Shown here one piece after another: positions 37,901-44,824 of a stretch of DNA of 64,000 bases. Under the pieces are notes generated by a model that saw nothing but the letters and a program-made list of their open reading frames with translations, did not search any database and was not told where the DNA came from. A program made the position numbers and the translations under genes. Source of the stretch: Acidobacteriaceae bacterium KBS 146. GTDB taxonomy: Bacteria; Acidobacteriota; Terriglobia; Terriglobales; Acidobacteriaceae. The number at the start of each line of letters is the position of its first letter. The stretch's first letter is position 1. The stretch is from the NCBI GenBank assembly GCA_000688615.1, contig JHVA01000001.1, positions 4,695,001 to 4,759,000 on the forward strand. The letters are read 5' to 3'.

Positions 37901-39403
37901 CTCTGCCGCATGTTGGCTCACTTTACGATCCACATGAGAGATCTTGGCGTGAAGTTGATTCAACCGCTCTTGGAGCGTGTTGATTTCGCGAAGAGCATTG
38001 GTCGCATTCATTGCGGAGACGTTCGTCGCAATGGTTTGGATCGAATGTTCGAACTTCTTCAGCCCATCACTCTCGTTGGACAACAGACCTACGCAAAGCG
38101 GCCTGATGCGTTCCGGAAGCTTGCCGATCACCTCGTTCAAGGCAGATTCGCCTTTTGAAGTGACGAGGACGCGCAAGCCTTGCGCGAGATAGTGCGAGAT
38201 GATGTTCGCGATTGTGTGCGTCTTGCCTGTTCCGGGAGGCCCTTGCACAACGACACCGTTGCTGTATTGGAGCTTCTGAACGATCGAAACCTGTTCGCCG
38301 TTGTAGGCCATAGGGAAGTACAGCTCAAACGCCGCCGTGTGATCTTCGCTGAAGGACAGACCCCGGTACGACTGCAGGATTGGGGTCTCGACTTCACCCG
38401 ATCCTCGAACGACGAAATCTTTCACGACAGGTGGGAGATTCGGTGCTGCTTCGACGCTCCTCTTGAGGCGAGCAACATCCTCAAGAAAGATTCCGCTGGA
38501 ACGGCGCCGGGCAAACAGCACCCAGGCATTCGTGATTTTGAGCGTATCTCCCGCTATAGGCAACATCGGATTGTCGCCTAGTTCTACATACTTGCCGGAG
38601 GAGTCGAGATGTCCAACGGCCGCTCTCAGCGTTCCTTCGTAGCTTGACGGTTCGAAGGGATTCGGGCGATTCGCACCGTCCTCCAAAGCGCTTCGCCAGA
38701 ACGCTTCGAGCTGTCTCACACCTGAGATTTCCAGCGCCGCATACGTGTCTAGTTCGAGTCGTGGATCGGCCTCGCGTGGTCTTATCTCAAGATCGAAGGT
38801 TCGCTCGTTGAGCGTGACTTCACACACCTGCGTCATCAGCGGATGACGTAGTGTGACGCCCGCTCCTTCTTTCTTCCAGAGCGCGAACCCTATCCCCCAG
38901 ACCATTTCGAGCTGCGTTTCCGAACCTTCGGTCGAGATTGTCTGTTGGATGGAGAACAGTTCGTTGTATCGCTTAATGGTCTGGCGACGCGGAGCTTCCG
39001 CTCCCGCCCACGGCTTCCACTGATTTTCTACATACCAATCAAATAGTTCCGGAACGTGGGGAGAATCCTCAATTCTCTCGGTACGGACGAGGCGTCTGCC
39101 GTCGTACACCTCGCGCACGGGTTTTAGTTCAGGGAGGCGTGTCGGCACTTTCGGGAGCGTGATCCAGTCAACAAACTTGGAGTCGGGATGGGGAGGCTGG
39201 ATCTCATGGAGCCGAGGAATCCGGAGCCAAATGTCTCCGTCCTCGTCTTGAACGTTGAATTGGACGTCCGGAAGCCCCTTCAGGTCTTCTTGTAGGGCCG
39301 AAAAGAACTCAGACGGGACACTGAAGGCCGGTTTTGCTTTCAGCTTTTCGACTTGTTCGATGTAGTTGAGGAGATCGAGAACTAGAGGTGCAACTTCGTT
39401 CAT
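34928..39403 (-). CDS. SF1 (UPF1/DNA2-like) helicase with C-terminal PD-(D/E)XK nuclease, putative defence protein
   Basis: 1491 residues. A DUF4011-like N-terminal region (1-330) is followed by an AAA/SF1 helicase split by a long helical insertion. Walker A GPPGTGKT has its lysine at 394; Walker B is DEAS at 1075-1078; then VVGDHKQVSPS, EHFRCVPAIIEYSN and the motif V/VI region QGRERDIMLVSM...NVAMSRARDRMYLF. The C-terminus is a Vsr/DUF559 (REase_MTES_1575) nuclease with D1388 and E1402-C-D in IDFVV...LAIECDGDRFHG. The design suggests unwinding coupled to cleavage of DNA. Island cargo of this type is usually phage or plasmid defence; the target is unknown. The downstream J-like gene is translationally coupled. 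Confidence 0.85.
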   Translation of the reverse strand: MNEVAPLVLDLLNYIEQVEKLKAKPAFSVPSEFFSALQEDLKGLPDVQFNVQDEDGDIWLRIPRLHEIQPPHPDSKFVDWITLPKVPTRLPELKPVREVYDGRRLVRTERIEDSPHVPELFDWYVENQWKPWAGAEAPRRQTIKRYNELFSIQQTISTEGSETQLEMVWGIGFALWKKEGAGVTLRHPLMTQVCEVTLNERTFDLEIRPREADPRLELDTYAALEISGVRQLEAFWRSALEDGANRPNPFEPSSYEGTLRAAVGHLDSSGKYVELGDNPMLPIAGDTLKITNAWVLFARRRSSGIFLEDVARLKRSVEAAPNLPPVVKDFVVRGSGEVETPILQSYRGLSFSEDHTAAFELYFPMAYNGEQVSIVQKLQYSNGVVVQGPPGTGKTHTIANIISHYLAQGLRVLVTSKGESALNEVIGKLPERIRPLCVGLLSNESDGLKKFEHSIQTIATNVSAMNATNALREINTLQERLNQLHAKISHVDRKVSQHAAEHMQSYKFQGREVSPEEMAKLVLAQADEHQWMDDSVPEGGTELPFSEAEIGALRKARILVGADLSYLNASVPDPDSFPAWSELAELHRDLILAKSIEASIHVGTTMPLKNSSFEIFAAARKLIEFLDARKALQAKLAEAKAPGLIGIAERFGDFREDDPLLLALKQVCTDVRALETKRKELLSKAVVIPNDAETNPDFVEAVSRLTAGKTAFGLPFGKGEARKLIAAVSVLGSAPDAGSDWQYVQDTLDWRSSAKRITATWNSIAGEFGIDRQDGPLDLACRAMAQIEEFIHDVQTLSFTYDRQLRTEVEKAIPAGVAAEAFEKGEPGLEHLHHSLHAHLDKGRLKYAMGRVEELVKKLEDKSGAVVNALRLFFSEAIGNEAREEAALRQDWLALHAELTRVNRLRPALDEIGLVSSHIETAGAPHWARRIRTVPAETEIDPVIPATWFEAWHWRSAVTFLERIDVHYKMRELFAERKQLTAILARTYQELVAEKTWLGVYNNSPSSIRQALQAYLNSIQAMGAGTGVRAIRHRRTAREAMKLAYRAVPCWVLPEWRISETLPPELGLFDLVIIDEASQSDIWALPALLRGKKLLVVGDHKQVSPSAIGVPEEKIRELRDRFLTEQPFGSEMTPDKSIYDLARVVFAGSSVMLVEHFRCVPAIIEYSNREFYEGDIKPLRLPKANERLDPPLVDVFVKGGFRDGKDINHSEAKAIVDEIETILLDPDLVGRSIGIVTLQGTTQAAEIQRLITQRISPIDVLARQIAVGPPPVFQGRERDIMLVSMVIGPNDRGAANRADMKQRYNVAMSRARDRMYLFRSVEQSAFGEDTLTGRLIRHFKEPFRVNARMTQVLRDRCESGFEFDVYDELVKRGYRVEPQVWCGAYRIDFVVNGAEGRRLAIECDGDRFHGPGQWSDDMARQRVLERAGWTFWRCFASSWARTREACVRDLIQTLDGLGIEAIGSEEVDNTVWVQYREVDPFDLDKPAVEMV

Positions 39404-39639
39404 TGACGCCCTCCTGAAAGTAGGAGAGGCATCGCAGCACTTACCGTGTTCGCAGATAAACGACTCAACATTCCGGCCTCAATTTACCGCCGATGACGTG
39501 GCAAAAACCTATGGTTTCGATGTTTGAAACTACTTGGGATTTTATCGTGCTCCGCCGCGGATTTTTGCCCGAATTGGCCACAACTTCGGCTGCAAACCAC
39601 CTCTTTAAGGGAGGAAGCCTCCTCCGCAGCTCCAGCCGC

Positions 39640-39895
39640 TAAAGCGTCTTACCCTATTCTGCTGGCGCGTGAGCATCATTTTCCGGCGACCATCGCCGAC
39701 CTCTACGATCCTGCCGCCATGCCGGAGGACCTGCGTCAGGCGCATGAGCGCAATGATGAAGTGCTGGAGCGCATTTATATCGGTCGCCGCTTTAAGAACG
39801 ACACCGAACGGCTGGAGAAGCTGTTCGACCTCTACACAAAGATGTCTGAGTCGGCTGCACCGGCAAAGAAAGGAAAGGTGAAGTCAGACGCATGA
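39640..39895 (+). pseudogene. C-terminal remnant of an MmeI-like DNA methyltransferase
   Basis: The last ~85 codons read like the end of class I/MmeI-type DNA methylases (ATIADLYDPAAMPEDLRQAH, then RLEKLFDLYTKM). Nothing upstream encodes the SAM-binding or NPPY-type catalytic motifs; the gene is cut at its 5' side near 39640. Its stop overlaps the following helicase start (ATGA), showing the two were once one operon, probably a restriction-modification or related defence locus. Confidence 0.6.
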
Positions 39896-40920
39896 GCCCT
39901 GAAGCGAAGATCATTCCATCTGTTTCTGTTACCTACGCACGCAACGGCAGTTCTACAAAGTCGAATGCGCTGGGCATGCGGCCCATGCAGGAGCGCGCTT
40001 ATGAAAAGCGCGGTGAGCAGTTCCTTCTGCTCAAGTCGCCTCCGGCATCCGGCAAGAGCCGTGCGCTGATGTTCATCGCGCTCGATAAGATCACGCATCA
40101 AGGTTTGAAACAGGCAATCATCGTAGTGCCGGAGCGCTCCATCGGCGCGAGCTTCAATGACGAGCCTCTGAGCAAGTATGGCTTCTGGGCAGATTGGCAT
40201 GTCAAACCGAAGTGGAACCTCTGCAATGCTCCTGGCGGCGAGAATGGCAGCAAGGTAAAGGCCGTCGGTGCCTTTCTTGAAAGCGACGACAAGGTGCTGG
40301 TTTGTACGCACGCGACCTTCCGCTTTGCAGTGGATGAGTACGGTGTGGAAGCCTTCGATGACCGCTTGATTGCGATTGATGAGTTCCACCATGTCTCCGC
40401 GAACCCGGACAACAAGCTCGGCGCTCATCTCGGGCAATTCATTGCGCGCGATCGGGTGCATATCGTAGCCATGACGGGATCGTACTTCCGTGGCGATGCG
40501 GAGGCTGTACTGTCTCCGCAGGATGAAGAGAAGTTCGACACCGTTACCTATACCTACTACGAGCAACTCAACGGCTATGAGCATCTGAAGCAGCTCGACA
40601 TGGGCTACTACTTCTATAGCGGTTCGTATATCGAGGACATTCCGAAGGTTCTTGACCTGTCAGAAAAAACGATCATTCACATTCCCAACGTCAATTCGCG
40701 TGAAAGCACGAAGCGCGGTAAGACAACAGAAGTCAGTGAAATCATGGGAGCGCTCGGAAGCTGGGAGGGCAAAGACCCTGAAACCGGCTTTGACCGCGTG
40801 CGTGTGGCGAATGGGGATGTATTAAAGATTGCCGACCTGGTAGATGATGGCCCGGAGAGACATGCCAAGGTGCTTGCTTCGCTGAAAGACCCGGCGCAGA
40901 AACATAGCGGTGCTTCCCTG
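39892..40920 (+). pseudogene. Truncated DEAD/DEAH-type helicase from a lost methylase-helicase locus
   Basis: The N-terminal RecA-like domain is intact: SPPASGKSRA with Lys55, IDEFHH (DEFH box at 163-166), and VAMTGSYF as motif III. Reading remains convincing to about residue 340 (VLASLKDPAQKHS) and then turns into out-of-frame HxlR sequence, so the C-terminal helicase domain is absent although the frame stays open to 41166. The protein may still be made but should lack the second RecA domain needed for helicase activity. Confidence 0.65.
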
Positions 40921-40964
40921 GCCGGAAGCTCGGAGATCGTCCGCATGGTCGGCGGAATGTTCCG

Positions 40965-41299
40965 CGCAAGTCGCCGTCAACCTCATTCATGGGAAATGGA
41001 AGACGCGGATTCTTTCACGGCTCAAGCATGGACCGGCGCGTCTTGGCGAACTGCGCCGGCTGCTTCCCCAGGCGTCGAAGAAGATGCTTGCGCAGCACCT
41101 TCGCGAGATGGAGCGAGACGGTCTCGTCGTGCGAAAGAACCTGAGTGGACGAGTGCTTCATGTTGAGTATTCGCTGTCCGCTTCCGGCGGTTACGCGGCA
41201 TTGCATCTCATCAGCATGTTGCAGGATTGGAGCAGTGAGCACCTGCCCTTTAGCACGAAGGACAGTCCCATAATGGAGACGGAATGCCGTGGGAATTGA
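40965..41299 (+). pseudogene. 5'-truncated HxlR-family regulator
   Basis: Frame reading VNLIHGKWKTRILSRLKHGP, then ELRRLLPQASKKMLAQHLRE and HVEYSLSASG, the MarR-like winged helix of HxlR regulators. The N-terminal ~20 residues, including the usual regulatory Cys, and any start codon with a ribosome binding site are missing. It is fused out of frame to the helicase fragment, so the junction at about 40920-40965 is a deletion end point. Confidence 0.65.
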
Positions 41300-41316
41300 T
41301 CTCACAAACGCCGAAG

Positions 41317-41336
41317 GCGTACACTCAGGTGTACGC
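41317..41336. promoter_or_regulatory. Palindromic operator of the toxin-antitoxin operon
   Basis: Perfect 8-bp inverted repeats GCGTACAC...GTGTACGC with a TCAG spacer, 12 bp ahead of the antitoxin ATG and just before its GGAGG. Phd/YefM-type antitoxins bind palindromes at this position to autoregulate. The sequence is a candidate binding site. Confidence 0.65.
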
Positions 41337-41348
41337 ATGGAGGTGTCT

Positions 41349-41615
41349 ATGCCTGCAATTAAGGTGGGGGTACGGGAGTTTCGCGAGCAGATTGCCAGGT
41401 TTCTGGAGTCCGATACCCCTGTCGCCGTGACGCGGCGTGGCGAGACTCTCGGAGTTTATGTGCCAACTCCGCGCAAATCCGTCAAATCCGCCGAGATGAC
41501 CGAATTACGTGCAGCGGCGGACCGCCTCGCTGCCGCCCTCTCCGATGTAGACGAGGAAGAGATCGTCGCAGAGTTCAAACAGATGCGTCGTGGAAGAAAG
41601 GCTGCTGCCCGCTGA
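41349..41615 (+). CDS. Phd/YefM-family antitoxin
   Basis: 88 residues from the ATG at 41349, chosen because GGAGG lies 5 bases upstream. The N-terminal prevent-host-death fold (VGVREFREQIARFLESDTPVAVTRRGETLGVYVP) binds DNA. The charged C-terminal helix would wrap the toxin. The stop is followed directly by the toxin ATG (TGAGATG), a typical coupled TA arrangement. Confidence 0.88.
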   Translation: MPAIKVGVREFREQIARFLESDTPVAVTRRGETLGVYVPTPRKSVKSAEMTELRAAADRLAAALSDVDEEEIVAEFKQMRRGRKAAAR

Positions 41616-41616
41616 G

Positions 41617-42063
41617 ATGATCGTTCTGGATGTCAACATCCTGATTCGTGCAGTCCTCGGGAAGCGCGTCCGACAGCTTCTTGAAACCTATGCGGCGCAC
41701 GGTATCCGGTTTTATGCACCGGAAGTTGTCTATGCCGACGCAGAGAAGTATTTGCCTGCTCTGCTGATCAAACGGGGAATGCCAAATGATGATGATGTTC
41801 CCGCCACGCTCGCCTATCTTCAATCCCTAATCGAGCCTATCGGCGCAGAGACATACAGCCTCTTCGAAGCAGATGCTCGGCAGCGCCTGCGGGGCCGGGA
41901 CGAGGAGGACTGGCCAGTGCTCGCTACGGCCATGTCTATGTCCTGTGCGATCTGGACGGAGGACACTGACTTCTTCGGAACGGGTGTTGCGGTCTGGACT
42001 TCAGATCGAGTCGAAATCTTCCTGAAAGAACAGTCCAAGTCTGCTGGCATCGAAGGGTTCTAG
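41617..42063 (+). CDS. PIN-domain ribonuclease toxin (VapC-like)
   Basis: 148 residues from the ATG at 41617, one base after the antitoxin stop. PIN acidic residues are visible: D in IVLDVNILIRA, E/D in the YAPEVVYADAEKY segment, D in RDEEDWPVLATA, and D in IWTEDTDFFG. It would cleave RNA with Mg2+ when freed from antitoxin. It probably stabilises the island, since loss of the element would release the toxin. Confidence 0.87.
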   Translation: MIVLDVNILIRAVLGKRVRQLLETYAAHGIRFYAPEVVYADAEKYLPALLIKRGMPNDDDVPATLAYLQSLIEPIGAETYSLFEADARQRLRGRDEEDWPVLATAMSMSCAIWTEDTDFFGTGVAVWTSDRVEIFLKEQSKSAGIEGF

Positions 42064-42417
42064 GCTGTGGTGCAGGTGTGCCAATGGTCCTGCTTCAAAG
42101 TTTCGGCAGTCGGGTAACAGTGTGGTCATTGAGTGACTCGGCGATTGGGCGTCAATTGAAGATCCCCAACCGACATGCATGCAGCATCAACTCCAGCCGG
42201 CTGAGCCTCGGACCGCTTTCCCCGGGTCATACCTCCGTCCCATCGCTGACTTCTTACGCGGTGATTTCGCCAGCCGAAGAGGAATGTAAGCAGGGCACGG
42301 TCCCAGCTTGAGGCGGTGCACGGCTCTGCTCGCAGGACGAGTCACTCGTTTGCAATGCCCTATTGGACAGCAGCTTGCCGTTTGGCCCAGTCGCTCTTAG
42401 CGAGCGCGTATAGACGG
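42064..42417. other. Intergenic region, nothing recognised
   Basis: 354 bp between the PIN toxin and the convergent zinc-ribbon gene. Short frames on both strands have no protein-like features. No hairpin or repeat stands out. Confidence 0.4.
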
Positions 42418-42777
42418 TTAGATACGCTTCCCGCCTCCCCGCTTGTACATGCGCTTGGCGGCGGTTCGTTTCGGTTTCCGGCGTGATACCGACGAGCGGC
42501 TGTATGTTCTGCCTCCGAGCTTGAAAAACGCTTTTCCCTTCGAGGTGTTGATGGATTTGGTGGTCCGCATCAGCTGACCGCATGACGGGCAGAACACGCG
42601 ATCGTTTGGCGCGCCAAACCCTGCAAGCCGCCCGAGCATCACTGATTTCTCGATGCCGAACGCTGGACAATTCTTGTTCACACACTTCGCACGAAGATTC
42701 ATAGGCCTCCAGGGCCGAAGCCGGAGGAGATGTTCCGTCTGCTTCGACCATTGACTGATGGCCATATCTTTGCTCAT
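42418..42777 (-). CDS. Small zinc-ribbon protein, function unknown
   Basis: 119 residues. Two Cys pairs (CVNKNC and CPSCGQL, about 30 residues apart) make a likely zinc ribbon in the middle. The C-terminal 45 residues are very basic (RRKPKRTAAKRMYKRGGGK), suggesting nucleic-acid binding. It is divergent from the next gene with only 7 bp between the called starts, so the two share a promoter region. No family name is claimed. Confidence 0.5.
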   Translation of the reverse strand: MSKDMAISQWSKQTEHLLRLRPWRPMNLRAKCVNKNCPAFGIEKSVMLGRLAGFGAPNDRVFCPSCGQLMRTTKSINTSKGKAFFKLGGRTYSRSSVSRRKPKRTAAKRMYKRGGGKRI

Positions 42778-42784
42778 TCTTTGA

Positions 42785-43642
42785 GTGACAATCTACTACA
42801 CAATCATGTCACCAAATCCGAATCAACAACTCAATGAGGGCCACTGGATGCGCTGCCGCAGCGTGGAGATCCAGGACGGAAATCTTATTTGCGAAGTGGA
42901 CTGGAACCGGACGTACGAGATCGAGAAGGCCTATCCCAAGGACCCGCATCTGCAGTACCTGAACTGTGCCACTGCGGAGGATCTCCAGCGCTTTACGCAT
43001 GCCTGGGGGCCGCTTTACCTTCGAACCACGGGTGGCGCGGATGATGAATGGCAGACCGGGCGCGTGGAGCGGTCGGTTGCCGCATCTTTAGCCGACCTCC
43101 GGCGCTTTCGCGCCGTGAAGGGGATACTTGAGGCCGCCAAGGGGAACGGGGACGAAAGGGCTGCGTTGACAGAGTTTCTCGCGGCGGACGAGGGAGATTT
43201 CCAATTCAGCGCGCTGTACAAACCCGGCGATCCGCCACATCACCAGTTTTCCCTCAAGCTCTGGCTTCGTATCGAGGGTAGTGTCTTTGACTGGGTCCAG
43301 GCTGCACCGATCGCACAGCTAAGGGTGGCTCTCAAATATTGCGTAGAGGCGGAGGTTACGATGCCTTGGACGGGCGGAGTCCGTGTGGTGCCCTACAAAG
43401 GGAGGACGAAAGTCGTCCCGAGCTATCGGCTCTTCACGCTACGCGACGGGTTGGCGTGGATGATTTGGTTCGACGAGTGGAATACAAATCCGCCTACGGT
43501 TTGCCCGGCCTGTCATAAGGTGTTTCGCCCGTCCAGCTTTCACAAGATGAAATACTGCAGTTACCCCTGCGCACACCGCATCGCGGTGCAGAAGTATCGC
43601 CAACGGAAGAAAGTCAAAAAGAGAGCATCGGCTGCGAAATAG
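42785..43642 (+). CDS. CGNR-like zinc-finger protein, function unknown
   Basis: 285 residues (278 if the ATG at 42806 is used). The C-terminus has a CGNR-type treble-clef finger: CPACHKVFRP...KYCSYPCAHR followed by a basic helix (YRQRKKVKKR). The N-terminal 230 residues, including WMIWFDEWN, resemble the ligand-type domain usually paired with such fingers, but I cannot name it. Probably a DNA- or RNA-binding regulator of the island cargo. Confidence 0.7.
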   Translation: MTIYYTIMSPNPNQQLNEGHWMRCRSVEIQDGNLICEVDWNRTYEIEKAYPKDPHLQYLNCATAEDLQRFTHAWGPLYLRTTGGADDEWQTGRVERSVAASLADLRRFRAVKGILEAAKGNGDERAALTEFLAADEGDFQFSALYKPGDPPHHQFSLKLWLRIEGSVFDWVQAAPIAQLRVALKYCVEAEVTMPWTGGVRVVPYKGRTKVVPSYRLFTLRDGLAWMIWFDEWNTNPPTVCPACHKVFRPSSFHKMKYCSYPCAHRIAVQKYRQRKKVKKRASAAK

Positions 43643-43684
43643 CAGCATTTTCATTTGAGGGTCCCTTCATCTCGTGCGCGAGAG

Positions 43685-44569
43685 ATGCTGACAAACGAGA
43701 GCCACATGAAACAGAGACATCTGCGATTGGGATATCACTTGGTTACTTTCCTCGACGTGCTGGGTCAGCGCAATCGGTTCAAGGAGCTGCGCCTGCCACA
43801 GACCCCTGAGGAGTCCGCCGAAGTCGGTGAAGTCCTGCGTCAGACCGCCGGCTTTGTGCTCGATCTGAGAGAGACCTTTGCAGACCAGTACGAATGGTTT
43901 GAGGCAGGGCTCTCGCGGGTTCGGCAGGCGACAGGTGCCTCGGTTCGGCCCAAGTTTATGGGTTTCTCCGATTCCTTCGTCACCTCCGTCCCTCTACAGA
44001 ATCCAGGGGGAGATTTGATCGCGATCATCTCTGTGTTTTCTTCGCTAGCTGCGGCTGCGATCGTGATGCTCACGTCCTTGGCGAGCAAGCATCCGCTTCG
44101 CGGGGGAATCGACGTTGGCATCGGCACCGAGATCGGTAAGGACGAGATTTACGGCACCGCGCTTGAACGGTCATACGTGCTCGAATCCAGGGATGCCGGT
44201 TATCCGCGCGTTGTGATCGGTGAAGAGCTCTGGAACTATCTGCAGGTAGGTCTTGCCAATTTCCAGCGTCAAACTACTCCAGAAGCGATATCAATCGCCG
44301 GCATCATCGGGAAGATGATGGGACTGATCTCCGTCGATGGCGATGGAAAGAGGATTCTTGACTATCTCGGTCCGGTCATTCTGGAGATTTCTGGCGCCGA
44401 TCAGAAGGCTCGAGAGTTGATGGTGAAGCCTGCGTACGAGTTTGTGTTAGTCGATCAAGAACGCATCAATCAAGAGGGCGATCCTAGGCTGATCGCACGC
44501 TATCAGGCATTCCGGGACTACTTCGAATCACGTGTGCTCTCATGGGGTGTAGATGCCAAACAGAGCTGA
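43685..44569 (+). CDS. Class III nucleotidyl-cyclase-like protein, possible signalling component
   Basis: About 294 residues from the ATG at 43685 (43706 is an alternative; the TTG at 43655 is unlikely). The pattern recalls cyclase-homology domains: HLVTFLDVLGQ with a putative metal Asp at the first strand, GFSDSFV as the second acidic motif, LRGGIDVGIG, and YGTALERSYVLE...YPRVVI. A hydrophobic stretch (AAAAIVMLTSLA) lies between motifs. Pycsar cyclases and many uncharacterised bacterial proteins share this outline. It is followed on the same strand by the STAND nuclease gene after 255 bp with no called gene. Cyclase activity is an inference; it could be a non-catalytic sensor. Confidence 0.5.
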   Translation: MLTNESHMKQRHLRLGYHLVTFLDVLGQRNRFKELRLPQTPEESAEVGEVLRQTAGFVLDLRETFADQYEWFEAGLSRVRQATGASVRPKFMGFSDSFVTSVPLQNPGGDLIAIISVFSSLAAAAIVMLTSLASKHPLRGGIDVGIGTEIGKDEIYGTALERSYVLESRDAGYPRVVIGEELWNYLQVGLANFQRQTTPEAISIAGIIGKMMGLISVDGDGKRILDYLGPVILEISGADQKARELMVKPAYEFVLVDQERINQEGDPRLIARYQAFRDYFESRVLSWGVDAKQS

Positions 44570-44824
44570 CTGCTCCAGGTTCAGAGATGAATTCTTCATC
44601 GGAGAGTTCTTTCGCTCGATGAACGAGCTGCGCGTGCTCCCCGAGGCTCACCTTTCAGATCTTTCGCTTAGAAACCCGGAAATCTCGGGCTTTCCGGGTA
44701 TTTACCTGCGTAGGGGCCGGGAATGCCGAAGCACCCGGTTGACAGTTGAACGCAGCTCCGATGATCTGCCGCGATAAGTTCGCCCTCTGCTCCCTACAAT
44801 GGGCAGATAGGAACGGTTAACTTC

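Noticed and set aside
39892..41166. A complete 424-residue helicase
   Set aside because: The last ~80 codons are out-of-frame HxlR sequence, so the reading frame is open by chance after the deletion junction.
44553..44777. 74-codon frame between the cyclase-like and STAND genes
   Set aside because: It overlaps the end of the cyclase-like gene, has no recognisable motif and no ribosome binding site.
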